The notes under the pieces were generated by a model, which worked only from the letters and a program-made list of their open reading frames with translations, was not told the origin of the DNA and made no database searches. This document shows positions 20,503-28,000 of a stretch of 29,581 bases of DNA, piece by piece. The translations under genes and the position numbers were made by a program. This stretch comes from a virus: positions 1-29,581 of the IMG/VR virus record IMGVR_UViG_3300030102_004070, one strand, 5' to 3'. Within the stretch, counting starts at the first letter, position 1. Every line of letters begins with the position of its first letter.

Positions 20503-22682
20503 AAAACTGGAAACTCCGCTACACCTTCGACAGCAACGAGGACTCGGACTACGTCGAAGTCAACGGGCACCTTGCCAACCTTTCAAACGGCGACTTCACC
20601 GTGGACATCATTCCCTTCGGCAATCAATTTGCGGCCGCTTTGCGTACTGGGGCCACCGACACCTTCGGCCCTGCCTCAAACCAAGTCCCCGGCATTTGCA
20701 ACGGCACCTTCACCCACACCGGGTCCGGCTCTGCGACCGTGTCGGCGACTACGCTGACCGGGGGAGGCTCGGGCGCTACATTCACCTACACATTCATCGC
20801 TGACGGAACGCTGTCAACCATTGTAGCGGCATCGGGCGGAAGCGGCTACCTTGTGGGCGACAAGCTCCGCATCACCACAAGTGCCTCGCATGGCTCACAG
20901 GTCATTGAGTTCCGTTTGGTCGATGGGTCTAACGCGACAGAGTTCACCGTCCAAGCCAACCACGAAAACCAAACGCCCTTTCCATTTGCGGTGCATCGCG
21001 CTCGGGTTGGGCAAGCGACGGAGAAGACCCTTTACGTCTTCGACTACCGGAGCTCGCAGGTCTTCCCAAAGCCACAGGACAAGCTCCTCGACAAGTTCCC
21101 GAACCCGGCGGCTGCCTACGGCTTGCGCCTCTTGCGTTCGGCCTACCTCGGCCCTGCCATCCGCGTGCGTCGTGAGTCACCCGGAACCCCCGAGATGGAC
21201 ATCTACTTTGACGCACAAGGCAATCTCGATACCAAGACGTTGCTCGACTTTGCTGGCACGTCCAACGTGAGGTGCAAAATTTGGTACGACCAATCGGGCA
21301 ACGGGAATGACGCCGAGCAAAGCAGCAACTCGGCACAACCTCGCATTGTCGCCAGTGGAGTGCTTCACACGGTCAACGGCAAGCCCGCCCTCGACTTCGA
21401 CGGGAGCGACGACAAGTTCTCGCTGAACCATGACGACCTGTACGGGCAAGACCGATTGGATGCTTACTTCCACATCGAGAGCGACGACAACAAGTACCTC
21501 ATGTTTTCGTCGTCGACGACAGGGGGCGAACACGGCTTTGTAATTACGGACGGAGACACAAGCACATCAGTGTCCGCGAACTACAACAGAGCCTCAACAA
21601 ACGTGTACGTCAACGGCGTTGACATGAACTTTGTCAGCGGAACCACGACGCGTGACGACTTGCACACGGCCATCATCACAAACGGCGCCGACCATTCTAC
21701 GGGGGCAATCGTGGTGCATGAGGACGCTCTCACGACAAATTGGACCAACTTCAAGGTTTCGGCCTATGGTTCATTTGCTTTTTCCGGCAAGCTGACCGAG
21801 ATGGTGCTTTACAACACCGACCAGTCGGCCAACCGCGAGAACATCGAGAAGGACATGGCCCTGCACTCGGGAGCCTACGAAGTGGAGGACGCGCCGTTGC
21901 TTGACGCCTACGGGGGTGCCCATGCGGCCTACTCCCTCCGCAAGCTCAACAGCGACTACACGGGGTCGGCGATGCGCGTAAGGGCCGCCCGCGCTGGCAA
22001 CCCTGAGCAAGACATTGGTTTTGATTCAGACGGCAACTTAGATACGGCCGCGTTGTTGACATTTGCGGGTTCAAACTTTTGCCATGTCAAAACATGGTAC
22101 GACCAAAGTGGTAATGGCAACGACGTCACGCAAACGGCGACAGGTAAACAGCCCATTATAGCGTTTTCAGAGGCCGTGCAAACTGTAGACGGCAGGCCCG
22201 CCGTTCGTTTTGAAGCAAGCACATTCGACGCCCTACCCTTCGACAGCACGGGCCTCGACATTGGCAACCTTTCGTCGTTCATTGTTATGAAGGCAAGCGG
22301 CACGACCGGGCTCCAATTCCCACTCGTGGTTAGTGCCGGAGACCCTACGCGTTTCTATCCTCCCGTCATTTCCAACGGCAACTTTACATACACCTACGGC
22401 AGCTCCACAGCCGTCGGGACTTCCACAGCCAACACGAACAACAACCTTCACTCCATGATTGCGGGAGCCACACAGGGCGACGCTGAAGCGTTCCTGAATG
22501 GCTCAAGCGTGGGCACCAAGGCGTTGGCGTCCGGGGTTGGTTCATTTACGGACGGAATTGGTGGCGTAAACGGCGGTAACTTTTTCAACGGCTTCATCCA
22601 AGAAATTGTCGTCTACTCCAGCGACCAAAGCGAGCGCCGCCTTGGCATCGAACGCAACATTTCAAACCACTACGACTTATGA
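20499..22682 (+). CDS. Receptor-binding fibre with tandem LamG/arabinofuranosidase-like modules
   Basis: The product has 727 residues from the ATG at 20499 (ATGA overlap); an in-frame TTG at 20481 is not needed. Residues about 1-190 form an anchor-like beta domain (NQVPGI, GSGATFTY, SHGSQVIEFRLVDGSN) shared with the gene at 23250. Two homologous modules follow, about 200-440 and 474-727, each with AAYxLRxL, FDxxGNLDT, KxWYDQSGNGND (Tyr263, Tyr534 contexts) and a V-x-GxPAxxF segment. These match concanavalin-like modules related to alpha-L-arabinofuranosidase B catalytic regions. It probably binds or degrades a host surface glycan. Catalysis is not proven by visible residues. Confidence 0.75.
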   Translation: MKNWKLRYTFDSNEDSDYVEVNGHLANLSNGDFTVDIIPFGNQFAAALRTGATDTFGPASNQVPGICNGTFTHTGSGSATVSATTLTGGGSGATFTYTFIADGTLSTIVAASGGSGYLVGDKLRITTSASHGSQVIEFRLVDGSNATEFTVQANHENQTPFPFAVHRARVGQATEKTLYVFDYRSSQVFPKPQDKLLDKFPNPAAAYGLRLLRSAYLGPAIRVRRESPGTPEMDIYFDAQGNLDTKTLLDFAGTSNVRCKIWYDQSGNGNDAEQSSNSAQPRIVASGVLHTVNGKPALDFDGSDDKFSLNHDDLYGQDRLDAYFHIESDDNKYLMFSSSTTGGEHGFVITDGDTSTSVSANYNRASTNVYVNGVDMNFVSGTTTRDDLHTAIITNGADHSTGAIVVHEDALTTNWTNFKVSAYGSFAFSGKLTEMVLYNTDQSANRENIEKDMALHSGAYEVEDAPLLDAYGGAHAAYSLRKLNSDYTGSAMRVRAARAGNPEQDIGFDSDGNLDTAALLTFAGSNFCHVKTWYDQSGNGNDVTQTATGKQPIIAFSEAVQTVDGRPAVRFEASTFDALPFDSTGLDIGNLSSFIVMKASGTTGLQFPLVVSAGDPTRFYPPVISNGNFTYTYGSSTAVGTSTANTNNNLHSMIAGATQGDAEAFLNGSSVGTKALASGVGSFTDGIGGVNGGNFFNGFIQEIVVYSSDQSERRLGIERNISNHYDL

Positions 22683-23071
22683 GTTATATCCTCATTGAAT
22701 CCAACGACGACTTGACGTCGCAGGAGCGCGCCGAACTCATCACCCGCGAGCTCTACAACATTACGGCCCCCGAAGCCATGCAGCATGACTATCAAGCCGA
22801 CGGAACCGTCTTTGGCCTCGTGGAGCACCCCGACGGGGGCGACTGGGCCATGCACATACAAGAGGACTGGCTCATCTACTGCCACGACGACGTGGACCTT
22901 GCTCGCCTTGTGGGTGCCTTCCCTGAAGTGCCCGCCGACGAGGTAGCCACCCTTCGCTCTTTGATTGAGTCGAGCGACAAGATTGAGTTCTCGCAAATCA
23001 TTCCAAGCACCGCCACCGTGCGCGACCACGACTACATGGTCGACAACGGTTGGTTCACTGACGAAATCTAA
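22679..23071 (+). CDS. Hypothetical protein between fibre and holin-like genes
   Basis: The 130-residue acidic product overlaps the fibre stop by 4 bases. It has an N-terminal SYILIESNDDLTSQERAEL, then DYQADGTVFGLVEHPDGGDW, WLIYCHDDVDLARLV and a C-terminal DHDYMVDNGWFTDEI. No family recognised. Position just behind the fibre would fit a fibre assembly chaperone, but nothing in the sequence proves this. Confidence 0.6.
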   Translation: MSYILIESNDDLTSQERAELITRELYNITAPEAMQHDYQADGTVFGLVEHPDGGDWAMHIQEDWLIYCHDDVDLARLVGAFPEVPADEVATLRSLIESSDKIEFSQIIPSTATVRDHDYMVDNGWFTDEI

Positions 23072-23082
23072 ACACAACACGC

Positions 23083-23253
23083 ATGGACTTTATTCTCAAC
23101 AACTGGGCCGAGTTGGCCCTCGCCATCCTCGGAGCCCTTGGCACCTACACCGCCCTCACTGAATCCACCAAGGACGACAAGGTGGTGGACGTACTGAAAC
23201 GAATTGTGAACGCCATCGTCTTGGGCCGTTCGCGCAAAGCTGACAAAAAGTGA
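23083..23253 (+). CDS. Holin-like small membrane protein
   Basis: The 56-residue product has one membrane segment at the N-terminus (FILNNWAELALAILGALGTY) and a charged C-terminal part (STKDDKVVDVLKRIV, then RSRKADKK). The pattern INNW...A-x(2)-AI then T-x-(S/K)-DDKVxD is common in small holin-like proteins of Bacteroidota phages. It lies inside the tail module, far from the endolysin at 8670. The stop overlaps the next gene (GTGA). Confidence 0.6.
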   Translation: MDFILNNWAELALAILGALGTYTALTESTKDDKVVDVLKRIVNAIVLGRSRKADKK

Positions 23254-23795
23254 AGGACTACGACTTGTTTGGCCGCACGTCGGCCGTAGCGTCTGACGGT
23301 TTCGTAACCGTGAACGGCTACATCTACAACGCGACGGGCGTCGACTTTAACATCGAAGTTGTGCCCTACGGCACCGAATACGCCGCACCTTTGGTGACAA
23401 GTTCGGCTCCTAACCAAGTGCCTGGCATTACAAGCGGGACTCCGGATGCAATTACAGCAAACCAAACCGTCACCGGTCGCACGGCAACGAGCATCACCGG
23501 TGAAGGGAGCGGAGCGACGTTTACCTATGTCAGCAACGGCGACGGAGCTATCACAAGCATTGTCGCAGACGCGGGTGGTACGGGTTACTTGGAGAACGAC
23601 CACTTGAGCATCACGACAACGTCGGCTCACGGCTCGCAAACGCTGTCCTTCCGACTTGTGACAGGAAGCAACGAGGCCGAGGTAGCTATGACGTTTGTAC
23701 ACGACCAAAAGGGGCCGCTTCCTTTTGCGGTGCGCGAATACAAGAACACCACAACTGACGCTCGCCAAGTATTTTTCCTGCGTGAACGCTCGTGA
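23250..23795 (+). CDS. Fibre-anchor paralog without LamG modules
   Basis: The 181-residue product begins with a GTG overlapping the previous stop. It matches the N-terminal domain of the 20499 fibre: NIEVVPYGTEYAAPL against VDIIPFGNQFAAAL, then NQVPGI, GSGATFTY, G(S/T)GYLxxDxLxITT, SAHGSQTLSFRLVTGSN, and PLPFAVRE near the end. It stops where the fibre continues into LamG-like modules. It may form a hetero-oligomeric base or be a relic of a duplication. It is not obviously broken. Confidence 0.65.
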   Translation: MKDYDLFGRTSAVASDGFVTVNGYIYNATGVDFNIEVVPYGTEYAAPLVTSSAPNQVPGITSGTPDAITANQTVTGRTATSITGEGSGATFTYVSNGDGAITSIVADAGGTGYLENDHLSITTTSAHGSQTLSFRLVTGSNEAEVAMTFVHDQKGPLPFAVREYKNTTTDARQVFFLRERS

Positions 23796-24337
23796 CCAAC
23801 TATGAGGCCATTTTGGAGGAGTTCGCAAGGGAGACAACCCTCGCGGCAAAACGCGAGCTTGGTTCGCGACGCATTGGTCGCAATCGCTCGTACGGTGTTG
23901 CGACGCGTAAGCTCCAAAGGTCTCTCACGTTTAGCCGTCAAGGCTCTCGTGTTGCGTTCGGCTCTCCGCTTCCTTACGCCGGTTTTGTTCATTGGGGTGT
24001 TAACGGCACCAATCGTTCGCACGGTTCGCCGTATTCGTACACGACGAAGCAACCCCCCACCGACGCCATCCTGCGGTGGATGCGAACCAAGCCGGTGCGA
24101 CTGCAAAAAAAGGGAGGCAAGGGCTTCGCGCGTCAAACGCCGTCGGCGCTCAAATCGGCGGCTTATCTCATCGCGCGGGCAATCAAGAGGAACGGCGTAC
24201 CGGGGGTGAAATACTGGACGGAAGCCTACGACACCATGTGGCCGCGCTACGCCCAAAAGATAGCAGAAGCAAAAGCCGAAGATGTGGCCCTTGAAGTAGC
24301 GGCCAACATTGGAGGCATAACAATCAAAGCGAAGTAA
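23792..24337 (+). CDS. HK97 gp10-like tail completion protein
   Basis: The 181-residue product starts with a GTG (GTGA overlap). The pattern fits HK97 gp10-type or minor tail proteins: an N-terminal helix (NYEAILEEFARETTLAAKRE), a basic strand region (GVATRKLQRSLTFSRQGSRV), AFGSPLPYAGFVHWGVNGT, and a central basic helix (SALKSAAYLIARAIKRN). In siphoviruses gp10-type proteins join head and tail. The HWG motif in FVHWGV is typical. Confidence 0.7.
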   Translation: MTNYEAILEEFARETTLAAKRELGSRRIGRNRSYGVATRKLQRSLTFSRQGSRVAFGSPLPYAGFVHWGVNGTNRSHGSPYSYTTKQPPTDAILRWMRTKPVRLQKKGGKGFARQTPSALKSAAYLIARAIKRNGVPGVKYWTEAYDTMWPRYAQKIAEAKAEDVALEVAANIGGITIKAK

Positions 24338-24340
24338 GAC

Positions 24341-25600
24341 ATGGCCGTTGCCTTTACATCGGAGCCGGTTGACGACATCAACGTCAGCAACCAGCACCTC
24401 ATATACACCATATACGACTCCGCTTCAACCCCGGACCGTTACGTCGTGGATGTACACGAGACCTTCAACTTCACTCAGCAGGTGAGCACGAGCACGCTAA
24501 TTGCCAAGGTTTACATCACGCCAAACGCTCAAAACCGAGGTGTGTTCGACCTCTCTGACATTGTAGAAAACCGTCTCATACAGCCCACAACCATTACGGG
24601 TCAAGGCGGCCCGAAATTTGTGCATAACACGGGCTCAACTGAAGCCCCAGCGGTTGACGACCCGTCGGTCGCAAAATACACGCTTCAGGCGAGGCGATTG
24701 GACAACGGCGTTGAAAGTGCAGTGGGGGAGACGCTGGTGAAGTACCTCCTGAATGGGGCGTGGCAAATCAAGGACGGCAAGCACCCCAGTTTTTCAGAGT
24801 TCTACTGCGACGCAGCCTCTAACACCGCAAAGGCGTGGCTCACCAACCTGCCAAACAACTCGCAACTCATCGAGCGACACATGGCCGACGAGGACGAAGG
24901 CCGTGCTCAAATTATGCAACACAGCCTCATGGGGGTGACTTGTTTTTTGAATAGGGTTCGATACGAATTGCGAAACTCGTCGGGCACCTTGCTGGCAAGC
25001 AAGAACTTGTCGGTGAACCTGTCGGTTTTTTTGCCGCAAAACGTCCGAAACGTACCAATGGGGCCGGTCAACCTTGAGGCATATTTTGGAAGCGACTGGG
25101 ACGAAACTTGGTCATATTGCGACCTCATCCCACAACAAACTGGGGTGCAACTTGGTGCGACGCTACGCATACACCGCGACTGCCGGCCCATCAAGCACGC
25201 ACCCGTGCAACTTGCTTGGGCTAACAGCGTAGGGGGGTGGGACATGGTGCGGTTCGACGCACGCGCACCCAAGACCATCCAAAAGAACGAAAAGCGGTTT
25301 CGCAAAGACCCCCTTGACTGGCAGGGCACCACTACCTCGTGGCAACCTTGGGACCGTGGCACTACCACCTTCCACAACGAAGGGCGCAAACGCTTCACCT
25401 TAACCCACGACGAGTTCACAACAGACGAGCGGGCTCTTTTGGAGTTTTGCATGAGGTCCAGGCTTGTGTACTACCGATACGGGACCGACGCGTGGGCCCC
25501 CTGCGTGGTTGACACCAACTCCCTTCTCATCGAGCCGGCAGGGTCTAAAATGTACCGGGTGTCTCTCGTTATTGAAGACGCAAACCCGGTGCGATGCTGA
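24341..25600 (+). CDS. Large tail protein (distal tail or baseplate-like)
   Basis: The 419-residue beta-rich protein (NQHLIYTIYDSASTPDRYVV, TLIAKVYITPNAQNRGVFDL, DSVAKYTLQA-like segments; C-terminal FCMRSRLVYYRYGTDAW and VDTNSLLIEPAG) resembles tail proteins found between gp10-like genes and tape-measure genes in Bacteroidota prophages. It starts 3 bases after the previous stop and overlaps the next gene by 7 bases. A distal tail role is inferred from order and composition. Confidence 0.6.
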   Translation: MAVAFTSEPVDDINVSNQHLIYTIYDSASTPDRYVVDVHETFNFTQQVSTSTLIAKVYITPNAQNRGVFDLSDIVENRLIQPTTITGQGGPKFVHNTGSTEAPAVDDPSVAKYTLQARRLDNGVESAVGETLVKYLLNGAWQIKDGKHPSFSEFYCDAASNTAKAWLTNLPNNSQLIERHMADEDEGRAQIMQHSLMGVTCFLNRVRYELRNSSGTLLASKNLSVNLSVFLPQNVRNVPMGPVNLEAYFGSDWDETWSYCDLIPQQTGVQLGATLRIHRDCRPIKHAPVQLAWANSVGGWDMVRFDARAPKTIQKNEKRFRKDPLDWQGTTTSWQPWDRGTTTFHNEGRKRFTLTHDEFTTDERALLEFCMRSRLVYYRYGTDAWAPCVVDTNSLLIEPAGSKMYRVSLVIEDANPVRC

Positions 25601-27834
25601 GACTGAACGTTTCCGACGTTGACCTTGACCTCTATCAAGACGAGGCGGTCAACCTTACCATTCAGTTTTCGGACCTTGAGGGCATCAACAGCCCGGTGGG
25701 TTCGTTCTCGCAGACGTTCCGCGTGCCGGGCACGCAAAAAAACATGGACGTCTTTGGCCCCATACAAACAAGCGAACCCGCCAACGTCAACCTCAAGACC
25801 AAGAAAGCGGCAGAGCTGTTTTCGGGTTCGGTGTCCATCCTTCGGGGGTTCGTGCAAGTCAAGGCCGTATATCTTCAGAAGCAACACTACGCCGACATCG
25901 AGCTCGTGTTCTTTGCGGGTGCGGTAGACCTCAAAACGGCCATCGGTGACGGGATGCTTTCCGACTTGGACTTTAGCGCTAACAACCATGACCTCACGTA
26001 CAACTTCGTAACCGGTTCCTGGTCGGGTGTTGGTATTGGCCCTGAGATAACCTACGGCCTCATCGACAAGGGTTTTAACTGGGACTTTGACAACAATCGG
26101 CCACCGTGGACAGCCGCCGACGGGTTATTTCTTGGGGAGTTGACGCCCATGTTTCAAGCCAAGTTCGTGTTGGACAAAATCATGTCCACTGCGGGATACA
26201 CCTTCGACTCCACATTTCTCTCAACAACTGGGGCTCAATCATTTGCCAAGATTTACCTCCCGGGATTGACAGGCACGCCCACACCTGCCTCGAGCGAAGC
26301 CGAAAATACCAACGCCCGAGTTGGATTGACGGCTGACTTCAGCGGGTCGGCGCTGACAACGCTGGACCTCGAAGACGACGCCACGGGAGGCGTTGACGAG
26401 GGCGAAAACTTCAACAACACGACCAACAAGTTCACGGCGCCCTACACTGGTTTCTTTCGTGCCAACTTGACGTATTCCTACGACCAAGGTTCAAACACGG
26501 AGCACGTCACTATTCAGGTGGTGAAAAACGGCTCGACGGTTTTGTTTGAGGCGGCAAACCTTGACAACGTGGCCAACAATCGCTCAACCGGATTCCAAGA
26601 GTTCGTGCTTGTGAGTGGCGACACTGTAGAGGTCAAAGGCCGGGCTCATGCCAACGGCGTGGTCATTAAAGGCAACGACTCAACCGTCAGTGGTGTGCGA
26701 ACTTCCCTTGAAATTATAGGCGGTTTCCCGTTCTCGGGGTTTGAGGTAGACGTGGCCCGCAATATGCCGGAGCTCAAACAAATCGACTTCGTGACAGGCT
26801 TGCAAAAAATGTTCAATCTCGTGTTCGTCCCTGACAAGAACAGGGAAAATCACCTCCTTATCGAGCCGTATGTTGACTACATGGCCGCCGGCACTGAGAA
26901 GGCGTGGAATGACCTCATCGACTACGACCACGACATCACCCTCAAGCCCACAACCGACCTCCAGTGCAAGAGATACGAGTGGACCCACAAGCCGGGCAAG
27001 GACTTTTTGAGCGAAGCCATCGACAGCAGTTTGGGACGCGTGTATGGGCGCTTTCAAGTCACCGACGCCGACAACGACTTTGCTACGGGCGACAAGCGCA
27101 TCGAGACGCCGTTTGCGCCGTACATCACCTCGGTTATCCCCGGCTCTCAATTCCCTATTCATCGAAGCCTTAAACAGGACGGGACAGGCATCGACAATCC
27201 GCCGCCCATGTTGGCCTACTACCACGACCTCGTGAACGACTTTGGGACATGGTATTTACGCAACGACAGCGGGGTCGAACAGACGCTCACGACCTTCCCG
27301 AGCTTCTCAAACTACTCTGTTGACCTGCCCGTGCTGACATCGTTGGACCTGAACTACGGCATGGAGGCGGCCTTTATCCCAATGGAATGCAACCCCCGCG
27401 ACACGTTGTACTTCAAATACTGGGCGCAATACGTGACCGAGTTGTACAGCGAGGAGGCCCGCATAATGACGCTCCACGTCAAGCTAGACCGCGTCGAACT
27501 GGCCGACTTTGAGTTCTCGGACAAGATTTGGATGCGTGGGGCGCGGTGGCGTGTCATCAAAATGACGTACGACGCCAACGTCGAGGGGTTGGTTAAGGTC
27601 GAATGCATCAAGGTGCTGTCCGACGTTGCTATATGCGCCGACACCCCGACATCGCTATCGACTAAGTTCAACTACATTTTATTCAACGGCACGACGTCGG
27701 CCTCGCCTGACTACGGGTCACAAGAGTGTTGTGAGTTGTACGGGTACCGGTGGGTCAAGAACGACCAAGCCATCGGCGGCGTCACCCCGGTAAACTTGTG
27801 CAAACCACTCAACGAACAGGCTCAACCCTCGTAA
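25594..27834 (+). CDS. Large tail protein with inserted C1q/TNF-like jellyroll
   Basis: The 746-residue protein has an N-terminal part (RLNVSDVDLDLYQDEAVNLT, GSFSQTFRVPGTQKN, GFVQVKAVYLQK) that I recognise in Bacteroidota phage tail proteins. Residues about 240-376 look like an inserted beta-sandwich of C1q type (FTAPYTGFFRANLTYSYD, VTIQVVKNGSTV, SGDTVEVKGRAHANG). The second half (IDYDHDITLKPTTDLQCKRY, then EWTHKPGKDFL) fits a baseplate or tail-tip body. C1q-like domains in phages usually mediate binding. It ends just before the small membrane gene at 27839. Confidence 0.65.
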   Translation: MLRLNVSDVDLDLYQDEAVNLTIQFSDLEGINSPVGSFSQTFRVPGTQKNMDVFGPIQTSEPANVNLKTKKAAELFSGSVSILRGFVQVKAVYLQKQHYADIELVFFAGAVDLKTAIGDGMLSDLDFSANNHDLTYNFVTGSWSGVGIGPEITYGLIDKGFNWDFDNNRPPWTAADGLFLGELTPMFQAKFVLDKIMSTAGYTFDSTFLSTTGAQSFAKIYLPGLTGTPTPASSEAENTNARVGLTADFSGSALTTLDLEDDATGGVDEGENFNNTTNKFTAPYTGFFRANLTYSYDQGSNTEHVTIQVVKNGSTVLFEAANLDNVANNRSTGFQEFVLVSGDTVEVKGRAHANGVVIKGNDSTVSGVRTSLEIIGGFPFSGFEVDVARNMPELKQIDFVTGLQKMFNLVFVPDKNRENHLLIEPYVDYMAAGTEKAWNDLIDYDHDITLKPTTDLQCKRYEWTHKPGKDFLSEAIDSSLGRVYGRFQVTDADNDFATGDKRIETPFAPYITSVIPGSQFPIHRSLKQDGTGIDNPPPMLAYYHDLVNDFGTWYLRNDSGVEQTLTTFPSFSNYSVDLPVLTSLDLNYGMEAAFIPMECNPRDTLYFKYWAQYVTELYSEEARIMTLHVKLDRVELADFEFSDKIWMRGARWRVIKMTYDANVEGLVKVECIKVLSDVAICADTPTSLSTKFNYILFNGTTSASPDYGSQECCELYGYRWVKNDQAIGGVTPVNLCKPLNEQAQPS

Positions 27835-27838
27835 GCAA

Positions 27839-28000
27839 ATGGAGAACCCGCGTCATATCAATGAAGCCATCGACCTGCTCGTGGCAACCAAGACACGCAA
27901 GCCCTCCCTTTGGTGGGTGAAGCCTTTGGACGTCGTGTTGACCGTTGCTTACCTCGGGGCGTTTGGTTGGCTCATCCTTAACGTGGTCAAATGGCTGTAA
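27839..28000 (+). CDS. Small single-pass membrane protein, allele B (complete)
   Basis: The complete 53-residue form of the gene truncated at the window start. It begins MENPRHINEAIDLLVATKTRK and has one membrane segment (VLTVAYLGAFGWLILNVV). The first 55 bases of the window are identical to 27853-27907 here; the rest differs moderately between alleles. It overlaps the tape-measure start by 10 bases. Role unknown. Confidence 0.7.
   Translation: MENPRHINEAIDLLVATKTRKPSLWWVKPLDVVLTVAYLGAFGWLILNVVKWL
27853..27907. repeat. Second copy of the left terminal overlap (equals 1-55)
   Basis: Exact match to 1-55. It gives an apparent circle length of 27852 bases through allele A. Confidence 0.95.
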
